The notes: generated by a model from the letters alone, not told the origin. Numbered from the stretch's first letter, positions 21,406-31,030 are shown. The stretch is 64,000 bases of DNA from Sabellastarte sp. h YS-2021 (GCA_964017235.1 OZ024929.1:66187603-66251602); one strand, 5' to 3'. Numbers and translations: made by a program.

Positions 21406-22309
21406 CTACAGTACAGGACCCAGGTGGTAAAGCTCTGAATCAGCCCAAGCCACATCCTTCAAGTAGAATTGAGTGAAGGTGTTGTGGCACTTCCAATGGC
21501 AGGCTGACAATATCTGTTCCAGTGAGACTCCTGACTGGAAAGCCTTGGAAGCAGCAAAGGCCCTGACATCATGGGCTTTAACCTGATGTAGGGTGAGGGC
21601 TTCCTGGTCTGAGAGCTCGTAGCATAGGATCACAGTTTGTTTGATCCAAGAGGAGATGGTGGCAGGAGAGATGTCCTTGTCAAAACCTTTCTTGAAGGAG
21701 ACAAAGACTAATTCCTTATTCTGCCTGAGGTCTGAGCTCCTGTCCAAGTAGTAGCGCAAAGCTCACCGTACAGAGGGATCTGTCAGACTTGAGGGATCTA
21801 TCCAGAATTGGGGCCAGGGCTGGTATAACCACTGGGGCCACAATGTCTGGACCCTTTTTGGCCAGCTGATTCTTGGATAGAAAGCTGGGTGATGGATACA
21901 GGGACACCTTTGACCAATCAGATTGATGTCTGATATTTCTGTTTTGCCAAGCATGAATCTCACTTCTGCGCTTGCCCAACACAAGGGCCAAAAAGAAAAC
22001 CGTCTTGAAGGTCAAATGCTTCAAGGAGGCCTCCTTGATTGGTTCAAATGGAGCCTTAGTCAGCTGGTGCAAGACCAGTGAGAGGTTCCAGGAGGGGATA
22101 CCCCTCCTGCCTTTGGGTCTGTCTCTATGGAAACTATCCAGGAGATGAGCGAGACTTTCGTCCTTGCTGATGTTGAAGGGTGAGTTTCCCAGTTTATCAG
22201 CAATGGCTGACCTGTAACTATCAATGGTGCTGGGCTGCAGATTCCTGTCCTGAAATAGGTACATAAGGAAGTCGGTAACTGACTTTACAGGGGGTGCCCT
22301 GAAGTCCAC
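21406..22309 (-). pseudogene. DIRS tyrosine recombinase, B3 copy (truncated, frameshifted)
   Basis: Reads VDFRAPPVKSVTDFLMYLF, LGKRRSEIHAW (catalytic Arg), VKAHDVRAFAASKAF (His-x-x-Arg), SACHWKCHNTF and FYLKDVAW (Tyr nucleophile). The enzyme would integrate the circular DNA by strand exchange. A 2-bp deletion near 21760, relative to B5, shifts the frame in front of YYLDRSSDL. The N-terminal SAM-like part is cut off by the internal deletion at about 22310. All four catalytic motifs are still visible across the two frames. Confidence 0.88.
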
Positions 22310-22515
22310 CTAATTCCTAATTTGTAGGAAGGCGTGGAGAGCTGGGGTAGTTGTTCTGGAGTAAGGACTTTACAATGCTGGCATTCAGAGTCTGGTTTCT
22401 TAACACAAGGGTCCTTACCTTTCTTCTTGTCAAGACAGCGTGCACAGATGCTGTGTAAGTCAAAGCCAGCCATCATGTGGCCACACCCTCCACGTCGTTG
22501 ACTGGGAGAAGACAT
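22310..22515 (-). pseudogene. DIRS gag N-terminal fragment, B3 copy
   Basis: Begins at ATG 22515 with a Cys-rich segment: GGCGHMMAGFDLHSICARC then KDPCVKKPDSECQHCKVLTP. The spacing of Cys and His matches the N-terminus of the A1 gag (30766) and of B4 (49608). It breaks after LSTPSYKL, where the deletion junction fuses it to the recombinase region out of frame. Confidence 0.8.
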
Positions 22516-22544
22516 AGTCTACTCAAAAATATTCCGTGTGCACT

Positions 22545-22737
22545 GTACATGCGCCAAACGAAAAAGATGCTATGACATCACGCTGTCTAGACAGGAAGGA
22601 AGTACCATGCGCCACCTGGCGAGTGCACAGTACTGGGACCGGCCGGCCGGTGGAAACACAGGACGTCCTTTTCTGACGTTTGGCGGGCCGGTCTGCACCG
22701 ACCAGATTAGCAATTGTCCATTGGATAGGATGTATTA
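22545..22737. repeat. DIRS-B3 right inverted terminal repeat
   Basis: Matches the reverse complement of 20742-20886 and of 60036-60215. Ends with TAATGCAATAAAA, after which the 151-bp satellite begins immediately. Confidence 0.88.
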
Positions 22738-22744
22738 ATGCAAT

Positions 22745-23895
22745 AAAAAGACATTTTCCATTTCCGCATAAATTCAAGATGGCGGCCGAAAATCGGAAAA
22801 GTTTAAATTTTTCAGAGGTGCTAGAGGAGTAGTACTTAGTACCCTGGGGGTCCAAAATTTGACCAGAATCGCTCTATCTCTTATGGTTTTCGAGATAAAA
22901 GACATTTTCCATTTCCGCCAAAATTAAAGATGGCGGCCGAAAATTAGAGAAGTCTAAATTTTTCAGAGGTGTCAGAGGAGTAGTACTCAGTACCCTGGGG
23001 GTCCAAAATGTGGCTGGAATTGCTCTATCTCTTACGGTTTATCGAGATAAAAGACATTTTCCATTTCCACAAAAATTCAAGATGGTGGCCAAAAATGGGA
23101 GAAGTCTAAATTTTTCTGAGGTGCTAGAGGAGTAGTAGTTTGTACCCTGGGGGTCCAAAATTTGCCTGGAATCCCTCTATCTCTTACGGTTTTGGAGATA
23201 AATAACACTTTGCATTTCCGCCAAAATTCAAGATGGCGGCCGAAAATCGGAGAAGCTTAAATTTTTCTGAGGTGCTAGAGGAGTAGTAGTTAGTACCCTG
23301 GGGGTGCAAAATTTGCCCAGAATCGCTCTATCTCTTATGGTTTTCAAGATAAAAACTTTTTCCATTTCCACCAAAATTCAAGATGGCGGCCAAAAATCGA
23401 AAAATTCTAAATTTTTCAGAGGTGCTAGAGGAGTAGTAGTTACTGCCCTGGGGTGCAAAATTTGCCCAGAATCACTCTATCTCTTACGGTTTTCGAGATA
23501 AAAGACATTTTCTATTTTTGAAAAATTCAAGATGGTGGCCGAAAATCGGAGAAATCTAAATTTTTCAGAGGTGCTAGAGGAGTAGTACCTAGTACCCTGG
23601 GGGTCCAAAATGTGCCCAGAATCGCTCTATCTCTTACGGTTTTGAGATGAAAGACATTTTCTATTTCCACCAACATTCTAGATGTCGGGCGAAAAACAGA
23701 GAAATCTAAATTTTTCAGAGGTGCTAGAGGAGTAGTAGTTAGTACCCTGGGGGTCCAAAATTTGCCCAGAATCCCTCTATCTCTTACGGTTTTCGAGATA
23801 AACAACATTTTTCATTTCTGCCAAAATTCAAGATGGCAGCCGAAAATCGGAAAAGTTAAAATTTTTCAGAGGTGCTAGAGGAGTAGTACTTAGTA
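22745..23895. repeat. 151-bp satellite, eight units with YY1-like motif
   Basis: GATGGCGGCC-type anchors lie at 22781, 22932, 23084, 23235, 23385, 23534, 23684 and 23835, spacing 149-152 bp. Units contain CAAGATGGCGGCCGAAAAT, GGTGCTAGAGGAGTAGTA, TACCCTGGGGGTCCAAAAT and CTCTTACGGTTTTCGAGATA. One diverged unit stands alone at 45620-45800. Antisense-type open frames across the array are repeats and not genes. Confidence 0.92.
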
Positions 23896-24065
23896 CCCTA
23901 ATGATAACATATTTTATAGCAAACCTCTAAACTGTATACTCATGAACTTAAAAGTGACTTACTCAGTGGCAAAATGTCAAAGTAGCTATTACTCAGTTAG
24001 CATTATAGCTACAGCTCTAACAATTCATCATGACACAGAACATTAAAAAGTAGATGAACAACAAT
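23896..24065. repeat. Single degenerate 155-bp satellite unit
   Basis: AGTGACTTACTCAGTGGCAA, AAAGTAGCTATTACTCAG and AAAAGTAGATGAACAACA match the 155-bp family in order. It bridges the 151-bp array and the next array. Confidence 0.7.
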
Positions 24066-24067
24066 AT

Positions 24068-24545
24068 CCAATATCCCTACCAAGTATCAACTTCCTACAC
24101 CTTACGGTTTCCGAGATATAGCCCGGACAAGATTTTATAGGTCAAGGTCACTACAGCAAGCTCAAAGGTCAAATCAAGGTCACGCCATGACGTTGCACAC
24201 CTACAACCCCTAACCAATGTCCCTACCAAGTATCAACTTCCTACACCTTACAGTATCCGAGATATAGCCCAGACAAGATTTTATAGGTCAAGGTCACTAC
24301 GGCAAGGTCAAAGGTCAAATCAAGGTCAGACCATGACGTTGCACACCTACACTCCCTAACCAATATACCTACCAAGTATCAACTTCCTACACCTTACAGT
24401 TTCCGAGATATAGCCCGGACAAGATTTTAGAGGTCAAGGTCACTACGGCAAGGTGAAACGTCAAATCAAGGTCAACCAATGTCCCTACCAAGTATCAACT
24501 TTCTACACCTTACGGTTTCTGAGATACAGCCCGTACAAACTTTTT
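24068..24545. repeat. 139-147-bp satellite with AGGTCA half-sites
   Basis: Just over three units containing CCCTACCAAGTATCAACTTC, CCTTACGGTTTCCGAGATA and several AGGTCA copies. At 24305-24317 there is AGGTCA-A-AGGTCA and at 24312-24328 AGGTCA-AATCA-AGGTCA. The array breaks into a GC-rich segment (CCCGCCGCCCGCCCGCCAGC). The same family occurs at 43262-44060. Confidence 0.9.
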
Positions 24546-24592
24546 CCCGCCGCCCGCCCGCCAGCCCATCCGGACACCATGGGTGAAAACAA

Positions 24593-24606
24593 TACCCCGT
24601 GGGGTA
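24593..24606. other. Short hairpin after the AGGTCA array
   Basis: TACCCC-GT-GGGGTA followed by A-rich sequence, at the same position as the longer hairpin at 44125-44151 in the sister copy. Confidence 0.55.
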
Positions 24607-24833
24607 AAAAAGCTCTAATTGCAATAGTTTTTGAGTTATGAGTCCTTTACTCAAAGTAGTTAATATTGCTATTATTCACTTATCATTACGTTTAGGTCAA
24701 CAAAACCAACAAAATTTTCAAGGGCATGAAAATTCATTCGGATAATTAATGGACAAAAAATCTGTAGCTGTAGTAGTTTTGGAGAAATCTGCGTGACACA
24801 CTAACGCACGCACACACGCGATGCATTTTATAA

Positions 24834-24864
24834 TCTCCCTCCCGGGCTAAAGCCCGGCAGGAGA
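24834..24864. other. Strong hairpin at the end of a satellite element
   Basis: TCTCC / GGAGA outer stem and CCGGGCT-AA-AGCCCGG inner stem, followed by TAAAAAAA. The DIRS A1 element starts 16 bp further on. Confidence 0.65.
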
Positions 24865-24924
24865 TAAAAAAACACATAAAATTGAAAATTTTAATTACTT
24901 AAATGTAGCTTTTATAAGCTACAA

Positions 24925-25068
24925 GCTTACCATGTGGGACTGAATGCTTTACTGGTTGCCGCGAGGCACAGACGACCAACGCTCGAGAAAAACAAGCATG
25001 CAGTTGGTTCGGCCTCATAGGTTGTCGTGACGTCATCACTTCCTGTGTCTCAGCCTCCTTTTTGTTGA
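24925..25068. repeat. DIRS-A1 left inverted terminal repeat
   Basis: Reverse complement of 31031-31173. Contains TGACGTCA at 25028-25035. Confidence 0.95.
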
Positions 25069-25126
25069 GATTAAACCCATGTCCCCTCAGCTGTAATACA
25101 GCGGGGAGGTAGGGTGGGACTCTTCT

Positions 25127-25230
25127 CAGTCCCACATGGTAAGCTTGTAGCTTATAAAAGCTACATTTAAGTAATTAAAATTTTCAATTTTATTGCGCTA
25201 CAATAGCTTACCATGTGGGACTGAATGCTG
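25127..25230. repeat. DIRS-A1 internal complementary region
   Basis: The left arm copies the left end (24881-24940) and the right arm copies the right end (31150-31190), both reverse-complemented. They meet at AATTTTCAATTTTATTGCGC, the presumed circle junction. Confidence 0.92.
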
Positions 25231-25671
25231 AATTCAACCGCCCGGTGGCGGGATTACAGCTGAGACTGGAAGGTCTGAATGTTGTTTTTCTCGAATTGAG
25301 AGTAATAAAAAATAGTTCCGAAAAATTTCCAGTCTGAGTCCCATTTACAGAGTCCCAATCCTGAAGGTCGGACTTGTAAAGAGCCAAAAACCTGATGAGA
25401 ATATACAGTGTTGTACACTGTAGGGTGTTTGGAAGGAGGATTGTGTACCCGGAGTACACAGATAGGAAGAACCCCTAAGGGCTATGACGTCAGAAATGAG
25501 GTCAAGGTTCGAGAATTGTTATTGCAACCTTATTTATAAGACAACCTTATGGTCCCAAGAATTTAAAGTTAACGTAAATTTAATATGAGAGACCTTACCT
25601 GTAACACCCTGATGAGGTAGCTTATACCTAGACCTGGGGAGACTCCTGAAGGCTTAGCTGTAGCGGACGTG

Positions 25672-25692
25672 CCCCCCCCCCCTTTTCTTCCC
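25672..25692 (-). promoter_or_regulatory. Polypurine tract after the recombinase gene (A1)
   Basis: Eleven C then TTTTCTTCCC on plus, that is GGGAAGAAAA followed by eleven G in sense. It lies just past the recombinase stop codon and resembles the primer tract of LTR retroelements. Confidence 0.55.
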
Positions 25693-25702
25693 GAAGGAGA
25701 CA

Positions 25703-26980
25703 TCACTGAGGAGAAGGGTCTAGGACCTGTTGAGCCGCTACTACTGGTCCCAGATACAAGTTGTTGTCGTTGTCCGACCAAGTAAGGTCTTTTAGATAAA
25801 AATTGGTAAACGTGTTGTGAGCTTTCCAGTGACACGCTTGCATGATCTGGTCCACCGATACCCCACCGTAAAAAGCCTTAGAGGCTGCGAAGGCCCTAAT
25901 GTCATGCGCTTTAACTTGGACTAAGTCCAAGGCTTGCTGGTCTGCTTGTTTATAACAAAGTAGAATGGTTTGTTTCAACCATGAAGAGAGAGTAACGGGT
26001 CTGATATCTGAGGTATGTCCTTTCTTGAAGGAGATGAAAAGAAGAGACCGGGACCCTCTCAGGTCCTTGGTTCGGTCCAGATAGTACCTCAGAGCCCGTA
26101 CAGGACACAAGGTCCTGTCTTCTTTGAATTGTCTATCTACAATGGTAGTCAAGGCAGGAATAGTCACCGGAGACACACTTTGAGAACCTTCTCTTGCTAG
26201 CTGGTTTTTGGCTATAAAATCTGATGAAGGGAACAAGGCTACCTTTTCCCATTGGCCTAGATTAGATACTTTGTTTGCGACCCAGGCGTGGATTTCGCTG
26301 CGGCGCTTGCCGGAGGCCAGAGCTAGCAAGAAAGCAGTCTTGAGAGTGAGATGTTTGAGGTCTGTGTCTTTCATAGGCTCAAAGGGCGCTTTTGTGAGCT
26401 CATTGAGGACAACAGATAGGTTCCACTGAGGAAGGTTTCTGGAACTCTTGGGGCGATCCCTGTGAAAACTGGAGAGCAACCTGTGAAGGTCCTCATTATG
26501 GGCAATATGCTGGGCCGTAGGGCCCAGAGTGTCAACAATAGCTGTCCTGTAACCATCAATGGTAGAGGGGCGCCTGTTTAGGTCTTGGTACAGATACATA
26601 AAGAAATCTGAGATTTGCTTCACAGATGGTGAGGAGAAATCCACCGAATTATCTCTGCACCATTTTTCAAATAGGGCCCACTTTGATTTGTAGATGTTCC
26701 TTGTTGAAGACCGCTGAGGTGCAGCAATTCTCTCTGCCACTTCCACAGAGAAGCCTTGTTCTTGGAGTTGTCCACTCCTAGAGACCAGGCGTGGAGGTTG
26801 AGGTGCTGCGGGGAGCTGTGGAACACGAAGTTGTGGGACTGCTTGAGGAGTGTTGTCGACACCGGGAGTTGCAGAGGGATCTCTGTTGAGAGCTGCACTA
26901 GGTCCCAAAACCAGGGCATCCCTGGCCAGCCTGGGGCTATTAGAATGATCAGGCAGGTGCACTGCCTGATTTTTTGGATC
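25703..26980 (-). CDS. DIRS tyrosine recombinase, A1 (intact)
   Basis: Integrates the circular element DNA by tyrosine-mediated strand exchange. An N-terminal core-binding-like region (STRNIYKSKWALFEKWC, RRPSTIDGYRTAIVD) precedes the catalytic domain: GKRRSEIHAW (Arg), VKAHDIRAFAASKAF (His-x-x-Arg), MQACHWKAHNTF (His/Trp) and FYLKDLTW (Tyr). The frame is open upstream to 28600, but that part overlaps RT-RNase H and reads as a shadow. Homology with other copies begins near LPDHSNSPRLARDAL, about 26980. No ATG is evident there, so the start is uncertain and expression by -1 frameshift from RT or by a spliced or internal start is possible. It ends DPSPQ just before the polypurine tract. Confidence 0.92.
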   Translation of the reverse strand, partial: DPKNQAVHLPDHSNSPRLARDALVLGPSAALNRDPSATPGVDNTPQAVPQLRVPQLPAAPQPPRLVSRSGQLQEQGFSVEVAERIAAPQRSSTRNIYKSKWALFEKWCRDNSVDFSSPSVKQISDFFMYLYQDLNRRPSTIDGYRTAIVDTLGPTAQHIAHNEDLHRLLSSFHRDRPKSSRNLPQWNLSVVLNELTKAPFEPMKDTDLKHLTLKTAFLLALASGKRRSEIHAWVANKVSNLGQWEKVALFPSSDFIAKNQLAREGSQSVSPVTIPALTTIVDRQFKEDRTLCPVRALRYYLDRTKDLRGSRSLLFISFKKGHTSDIRPVTLSSWLKQTILLCYKQADQQALDLVQVKAHDIRAFAASKAFYGGVSVDQIMQACHWKAHNTFTNFYLKDLTWSDNDNNLYLGPVVAAQQVLDPSPQ

Positions 26981-28857
26981 ACCCTGTGAAGGAGAGCCGT
27001 TGGAGGGTAAGCATAAGCAGTGAGACCCGTCCAGTCTATGTTTAGAGCATCTATGTCCCAGGCCTGGGGGTCTGGGATAGGAGACACGTACAGAGGGAGC
27101 TTGTGGTTCAGATGAGTGGCAAAGAGGTCCACGTGGGGAGTGAACCACTTTAGGCAGATCTGTTTGAACACCTGTGGATGAAGTGACCATTCGGTCGACT
27201 GGACCTGGTTCGACCTGGAAAGTAGGTCGGCCATCACATTCAGGCACCCTGGAATGTGCCTGGCTTTCAAGGTTATGTGATAGTGGTGGCACCAGGTCAT
27301 GAGTTTCCACAGGAGTGCGCACATCTCCACCGAGTGTGTTCCCCCTTGTTTGTTTATGTAGGCTACCACAGTTGAGTTGTCCGTGGCAACTAGCACTGTT
27401 TGGTCCTGACACTGGTCTTTGAAGTGTCTGAGAGCCAGAGAGACAGCTTTTAATTCTAGGACGTTTATGTGAAGTCCTTTTTCCTGGGGAGACCACAGAC
27501 CCTTGGTGGAACTTTGATCTAAGTGAGCGCCCCAACCTACGTTTGAGGCGTCGGTAAAGAGTTGGATACTGTGGTCTTTGGGATGAAGGTCTGCGCCTCT
27601 CATCACATTTGTAGGATTCTGCCACCAGTCCAGATGAGCAGAAATGACTTCTGTCCAGGGAAGGAGGCTGTCCAGCGACTGAGGAAATTTCCAGTGCTCT
27701 TTCAGGTGAAACTGAAACGGTCTCATGTGAAGGCGTCCCTCCGGGACCATCTTCTCCGTTGAGGCTAGCAACCCAATTAGAGACATCAAACATCTTGCAG
27801 TCAAAACATGTTTCGACTTGAGTCGTAGGATCAAATCCTGAAGTTTGAGCCATCTCTCTTGAGTGGGTTTTACAAGGGCTGAATCTAGGTGGTATTCGTA
27901 GCCCACGAACGAGAACACCTGAGTTGGTTTCAGTTCTGATTTCTCTTGGTTTATGATCCATCCCAAGGACTGGGTGAGATCTACCACTGCCCGAGTGTTC
28001 ACTAATGCTTCCTCCTGGGACTGAGACCTGATCAGCCAGTCGTCCAGGTATTGGTGAAGTCTGAGTCCTCTGCTGAGGGCCATGAGTTTCACTTCTTTTA
28101 CGACCATGGTGAATACCTGGGGGGCTGTGGCTAGTCCGAATGGGAGCGAGGTGAACTGGAACACCTGTGACCTGTGGCAAAATCTTAGGTACTTCCTTGA
28201 GTTTGGATGGATGGGGATGTGGAGGTAAGCGTCCGACAGATCTATTGACGCTACCCATTCCCCTGGAATCAGAGAAGTCCTGATGGACTCTGGCGTTTCC
28301 ATTTTGAACTTTTCTACATGTAGAAAAGTGTTGAGCCTGCTTAGGTCTATTACTGGCCTCCACCTTTGGTGAGGCTTGGGTACAAGAACCAGGCGACTGT
28401 AAAACCCGAGAGATTTTACATTTTCCACCCTTTCGATAGCGTTCTTTAACAGGAGAGACTGGATGCAATCGGCCAAGGCTTGGTCTTTTTGAGGGGCCTT
28501 GTACTCTGACACAATCAGAGGAAATCTTATCAAGTTTGGCCTTGAGAGGAATGGCAGAACGTAGCCATTGGTGATGATATTTAACACGTTGGCTGAGCAA
28601 TTGTTTGCGTGCCAGTCTCTCCTGAAAGAACGGAGGCGACCTCCTACTGGTGGATTGATTGAGGCTTGATAGGAGTCATTGGGAAGAGGGGTTTCCACGC
28701 CCTTTTCCTCTGTTGTGGGGTCGAAAACGACCCCTGGAGCCTCTGAAGTTTGGTTTTCCTCTAGAAGAGGGAAACGAATAGTTGCTGCTTTGGGAGGAAT
28801 TGCCCCCAAAGGGGCGTTTCCTGTAGGAGCCTCTTCTCTTATTGTGGTGGGAACCAC
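26620..28857 (-). CDS. DIRS reverse transcriptase-RNase H, A1 (intact)
   Basis: Copies the element's RNA. The open frame spans 745 codons and overlaps gag by about 180 bp in the +1 frame. Its first codon is GTG, so independent initiation is doubtful and frameshifting from gag is likely. RT motifs: PKPHQRWRPVIDLSRLN, SIDLSDAYLHIPIH, LPFGLATAPQVFT and the catalytic YLDDW at about residue 270. RNase H begins near residue 430 (LFTDASNVGWGAHL) with LELKAVSLAL (Glu) and VATDNSTVVAYI (Asp). The tail, from HIPGCLNVMADLLSR to about LIAPGWPGMPWFWDL, is shared by all DIRS families here. No methyltransferase domain was seen. Confidence 0.94.
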   Translation of the reverse strand: MVPTTIREEAPTGNAPLGAIPPKAATIRFPLLEENQTSEAPGVVFDPTTEEKGVETPLPNDSYQASINPPVGGRLRSFRRDWHANNCSANVLNIITNGYVLPFLSRPNLIRFPLIVSEYKAPQKDQALADCIQSLLLKNAIERVENVKSLGFYSRLVLVPKPHQRWRPVIDLSRLNTFLHVEKFKMETPESIRTSLIPGEWVASIDLSDAYLHIPIHPNSRKYLRFCHRSQVFQFTSLPFGLATAPQVFTMVVKEVKLMALSRGLRLHQYLDDWLIRSQSQEEALVNTRAVVDLTQSLGWIINQEKSELKPTQVFSFVGYEYHLDSALVKPTQERWLKLQDLILRLKSKHVLTARCLMSLIGLLASTEKMVPEGRLHMRPFQFHLKEHWKFPQSLDSLLPWTEVISAHLDWWQNPTNVMRGADLHPKDHSIQLFTDASNVGWGAHLDQSSTKGLWSPQEKGLHINVLELKAVSLALRHFKDQCQDQTVLVATDNSTVVAYINKQGGTHSVEMCALLWKLMTWCHHYHITLKARHIPGCLNVMADLLSRSNQVQSTEWSLHPQVFKQICLKWFTPHVDLFATHLNHKLPLYVSPIPDPQAWDIDALNIDWTGLTAYAYPPTALLHRVIQKIRQCTCLIILIAPGWPGMPWFWDLVQLSTEIPLQLPVSTTLLKQSHNFVFHSSPQHLNLHAWSLGVDNSKNKASLWKWQRELLHLSGLQQGTSTNQSGPYLKNGAEIIRWISPHHL

Positions 28858-30766
28858 GAAAGGGCTTATTTTGGTAGGGTCCGAAACCCTGAGTATCTTT
28901 TGAGGTGCCTTTTTTGAGAAGGAAGTCCTCGCCTTCCTTCACTGACTGGGAGTTGAACAGGGAACGAGTCCAGAGAGAGGAATTCCTGAGCTCTTGACGT
29001 CTGGTTTCCCCTAATTGTGGCTGCAGATGGGACATTTCGGCTTCGCGTCTAAGCAAGCCGGAAGTTGCCATTGTGTAAAGTTCCCTTTGTAAAATATGGG
29101 CAAGGGATTTGCTCAGGCAGGTTATGGCCTTATGTGGAATAGTGAGGGTCTTCTCCCAGAGATCAAAGTAGTCATAGGCCTCATCATAACCACGTTTTAC
29201 TGCTTTTTCAGGGTCGGCACCTTTCCTGACCTGGGACTTGACCTTCTTGAAGGTCTCTTTCAGTCCATAACGACACCTCCTCATGGTGGAGTTGCAGGAG
29301 GAGGATGTCTTGGCAAAAGTGGTCGTGAAATTCAACGTGGTTAAATTGTACCTTGCCTGTTGTTCTAAGTCCTTGAGGACAGAGAGTGGGACCTTGCCTA
29401 AAGGGGCCCCCGAAGGTTTAGGAGATATACAGATCTTAGCAAAGTCTGCATTTAATTCTTGGAGTTTCTCCGAAAAACAAGGTTGTCCAACCTTGTACCA
29501 CTTAGAAGTGGAAGGGGGGGGCTTTGGGTATTTGCCCTCTGCCAGGTTTGCAGCCATAAGGTCATTGTTGAATTTGTCAAAGGCATCTCTTATACCAGAG
29601 TTGAGGGGCAACATAGCTGATGGACCCGTAGGTCTCAGCTCTTGGACGGCCACCTCGTCATCGATACCTATGATAGCAGTAGCAGGTCTGGGGACTGAAT
29701 CCCTCGGATCAGGTAATTTTAGGATACGTCGAAAAGTATCTACCTCCTCCGCATATTGATTTGGGATGTCAGCCAGAGCCACATCCCTATAGTAGGGCGG
29801 ATCAAGGTCAATTTGAGGATGTTCCTGATCATCAGAGGCCATTCTCTGGGGCTTGGGAGACCTGTGTTTACGTCTAGGGGACTGATCCTCCCCTGACGAT
29901 GAGGGCAAATATGCGGACCTTGACTTATGTTTAGACTTGTCAGAGTGCTTTTTAGGTCTAGAATATGAAGGGCGATCATGATCGGAATCAGATCCCGAAC
30001 CTGAGATTGGAGCATGGCTAACCTTGTGAGAGGACGTCTTGGGACGAACAGACTGTGTATGTTCGGAAGAGCTAGGACGAACGTCCGAACCTTGCTCGGC
30101 CTGAAGGCGAGGAGGAAGAGAAGGGCCATATTCAATATCCATGGGTTCTGAAGCACTGACAGAGGTCTGAGGTTCGGTGCGAACAGCCGAAGAGGCGAGC
30201 TTATCAGCCAGCCCTTGTTGAGATTTTAGGAAATCGTCACGCATAGATTTAAGGGCATCATAGATGTTGGCTTGAAAAGCACCCAATTTCTGATCAAATT
30301 TGTGGTCCAGAGCCTTCTCTACAGAAGAATGGACTTTATGATGTAAGGCTGTACTGGGCGTGGGAGGAACAGTACGCCCTGGTGTAGTAAGAGGCAAAGG
30401 ATCGAAAGATAAGGGTCTGGGACGTGGAGGTGAAGTAAACAAATGATCGGCCGCAGCCTCAAGCTCGGCTTGCGATCCAGAAAACGATTCAAAAGAATCG
30501 CCAAGAACCTCATCCCGATCTTTGTCTGAAGCCTGTGAAGTGGGATGTTTTTTCTTGTATCGTCTTCTATTAGCAATTTTAGTGGACTGTTCGTCTGTGA
30601 AAGACGCACAGATTTGACAAGTACCAGCTTTTGTAACACACAGATCATCGCCCTTCCCAGCATCTCTGCAGGAGGGGCAATAGCCATGACTGTCGAACGG
30701 CTGACAGAAATGATTGCATTTGCTGGATCTGGGTTTATCTTTAGAAGACTGGTGGGCGGTGGCCAT
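28676..30766 (-). CDS. DIRS gag-like protein, A1 (intact)
   Basis: First ORF of the element, 696 residues from ATG 30766; the presumed structural or nucleic-acid-binding protein. Residues 17-53 form a Cys/His cluster (CNHFC, HGYCPSC, LCVTKAGTCQIC) that could bind zinc. Residues about 240-320 are Ser/Arg/Lys/His-rich. The centre (FDKFNNDLMAANLAEGKYPKP onward) is the best conserved. The C-terminus is Arg/Gly-rich (RGSRGRFRPHNRGKGRGN). The Cys cluster recurs in family B (22515, 49608) despite little other similarity. A function in packaging is inferred; no capsid fold can be shown by eye. Confidence 0.88.
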   Translation of the reverse strand: MATAHQSSKDKPRSSKCNHFCQPFDSHGYCPSCRDAGKGDDLCVTKAGTCQICASFTDEQSTKIANRRRYKKKHPTSQASDKDRDEVLGDSFESFSGSQAELEAAADHLFTSPPRPRPLSFDPLPLTTPGRTVPPTPSTALHHKVHSSVEKALDHKFDQKLGAFQANIYDALKSMRDDFLKSQQGLADKLASSAVRTEPQTSVSASEPMDIEYGPSLPPRLQAEQGSDVRPSSSEHTQSVRPKTSSHKVSHAPISGSGSDSDHDRPSYSRPKKHSDKSKHKSRSAYLPSSSGEDQSPRRKHRSPKPQRMASDDQEHPQIDLDPPYYRDVALADIPNQYAEEVDTFRRILKLPDPRDSVPRPATAIIGIDDEVAVQELRPTGPSAMLPLNSGIRDAFDKFNNDLMAANLAEGKYPKPPPSTSKWYKVGQPCFSEKLQELNADFAKICISPKPSGAPLGKVPLSVLKDLEQQARYNLTTLNFTTTFAKTSSSCNSTMRRCRYGLKETFKKVKSQVRKGADPEKAVKRGYDEAYDYFDLWEKTLTIPHKAITCLSKSLAHILQRELYTMATSGLLRREAEMSHLQPQLGETRRQELRNSSLWTRSLFNSQSVKEGEDFLLKKGTSKDTQGFGPYQNKPFRGSHHNKRRGSYRKRPFGGNSSQSSNYSFPSSRGKPNFRGSRGRFRPHNRGKGRGNPSSQ

Positions 30767-31030
30767 GTTTTAATGCAATAAAATATGAAATACTCCGAAC
30801 CGTAGATTTGAGCAGTACTAGTGTAGTGGCGAGCACACAACACGTGAATTAAGAAGACGTTAAAAAAACTGACAAAATACAGCACCGGAAGTGCTGAAAA
30901 TTGGGTATAAGATTCTATACTGCTAAATAAGGGAAAAAGCCGAATTATGGACGAATGACAAACAATATATCCAGAGATATAATAGAAAACAGCTTTGAAA
31001 ACTTAGCAGAGCATCCAATATGGCGGCGAC

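Larger units (their letters stand above)
20742..22737 (-). mobile_element. Internally deleted DIRS element (family B, copy B3)
   Basis: Inverted repeats (20742-20886 and about 22545-22737) and the internal complementary region (20934-21020) are retained. The interior runs from the gag N-terminus straight into the recombinase, so the gag C-terminus and all of RT-RNase H (about 4 kb by comparison with family A) are gone. The extreme left end is shortened, because roughly 40 bp predicted from the internal complementary region is missing. This is a non-autonomous deletion derivative. Confidence 0.88.

Noticed and set aside
24540-24570. CpG island promoter at the GCCCGCCC run
   Set aside because: It is a short GC-rich block that recurs at the end of the same satellite element at 44065-44095, so it is part of the repeat.
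26980-28600. Upstream half of the 965-codon frame that ends with the A1 recombinase
   Set aside because: It is antiphase to the intact RT-RNase H gene, has no recognisable domain, and homology to the recombinase starts only near 26980. Treated as a shadow frame.
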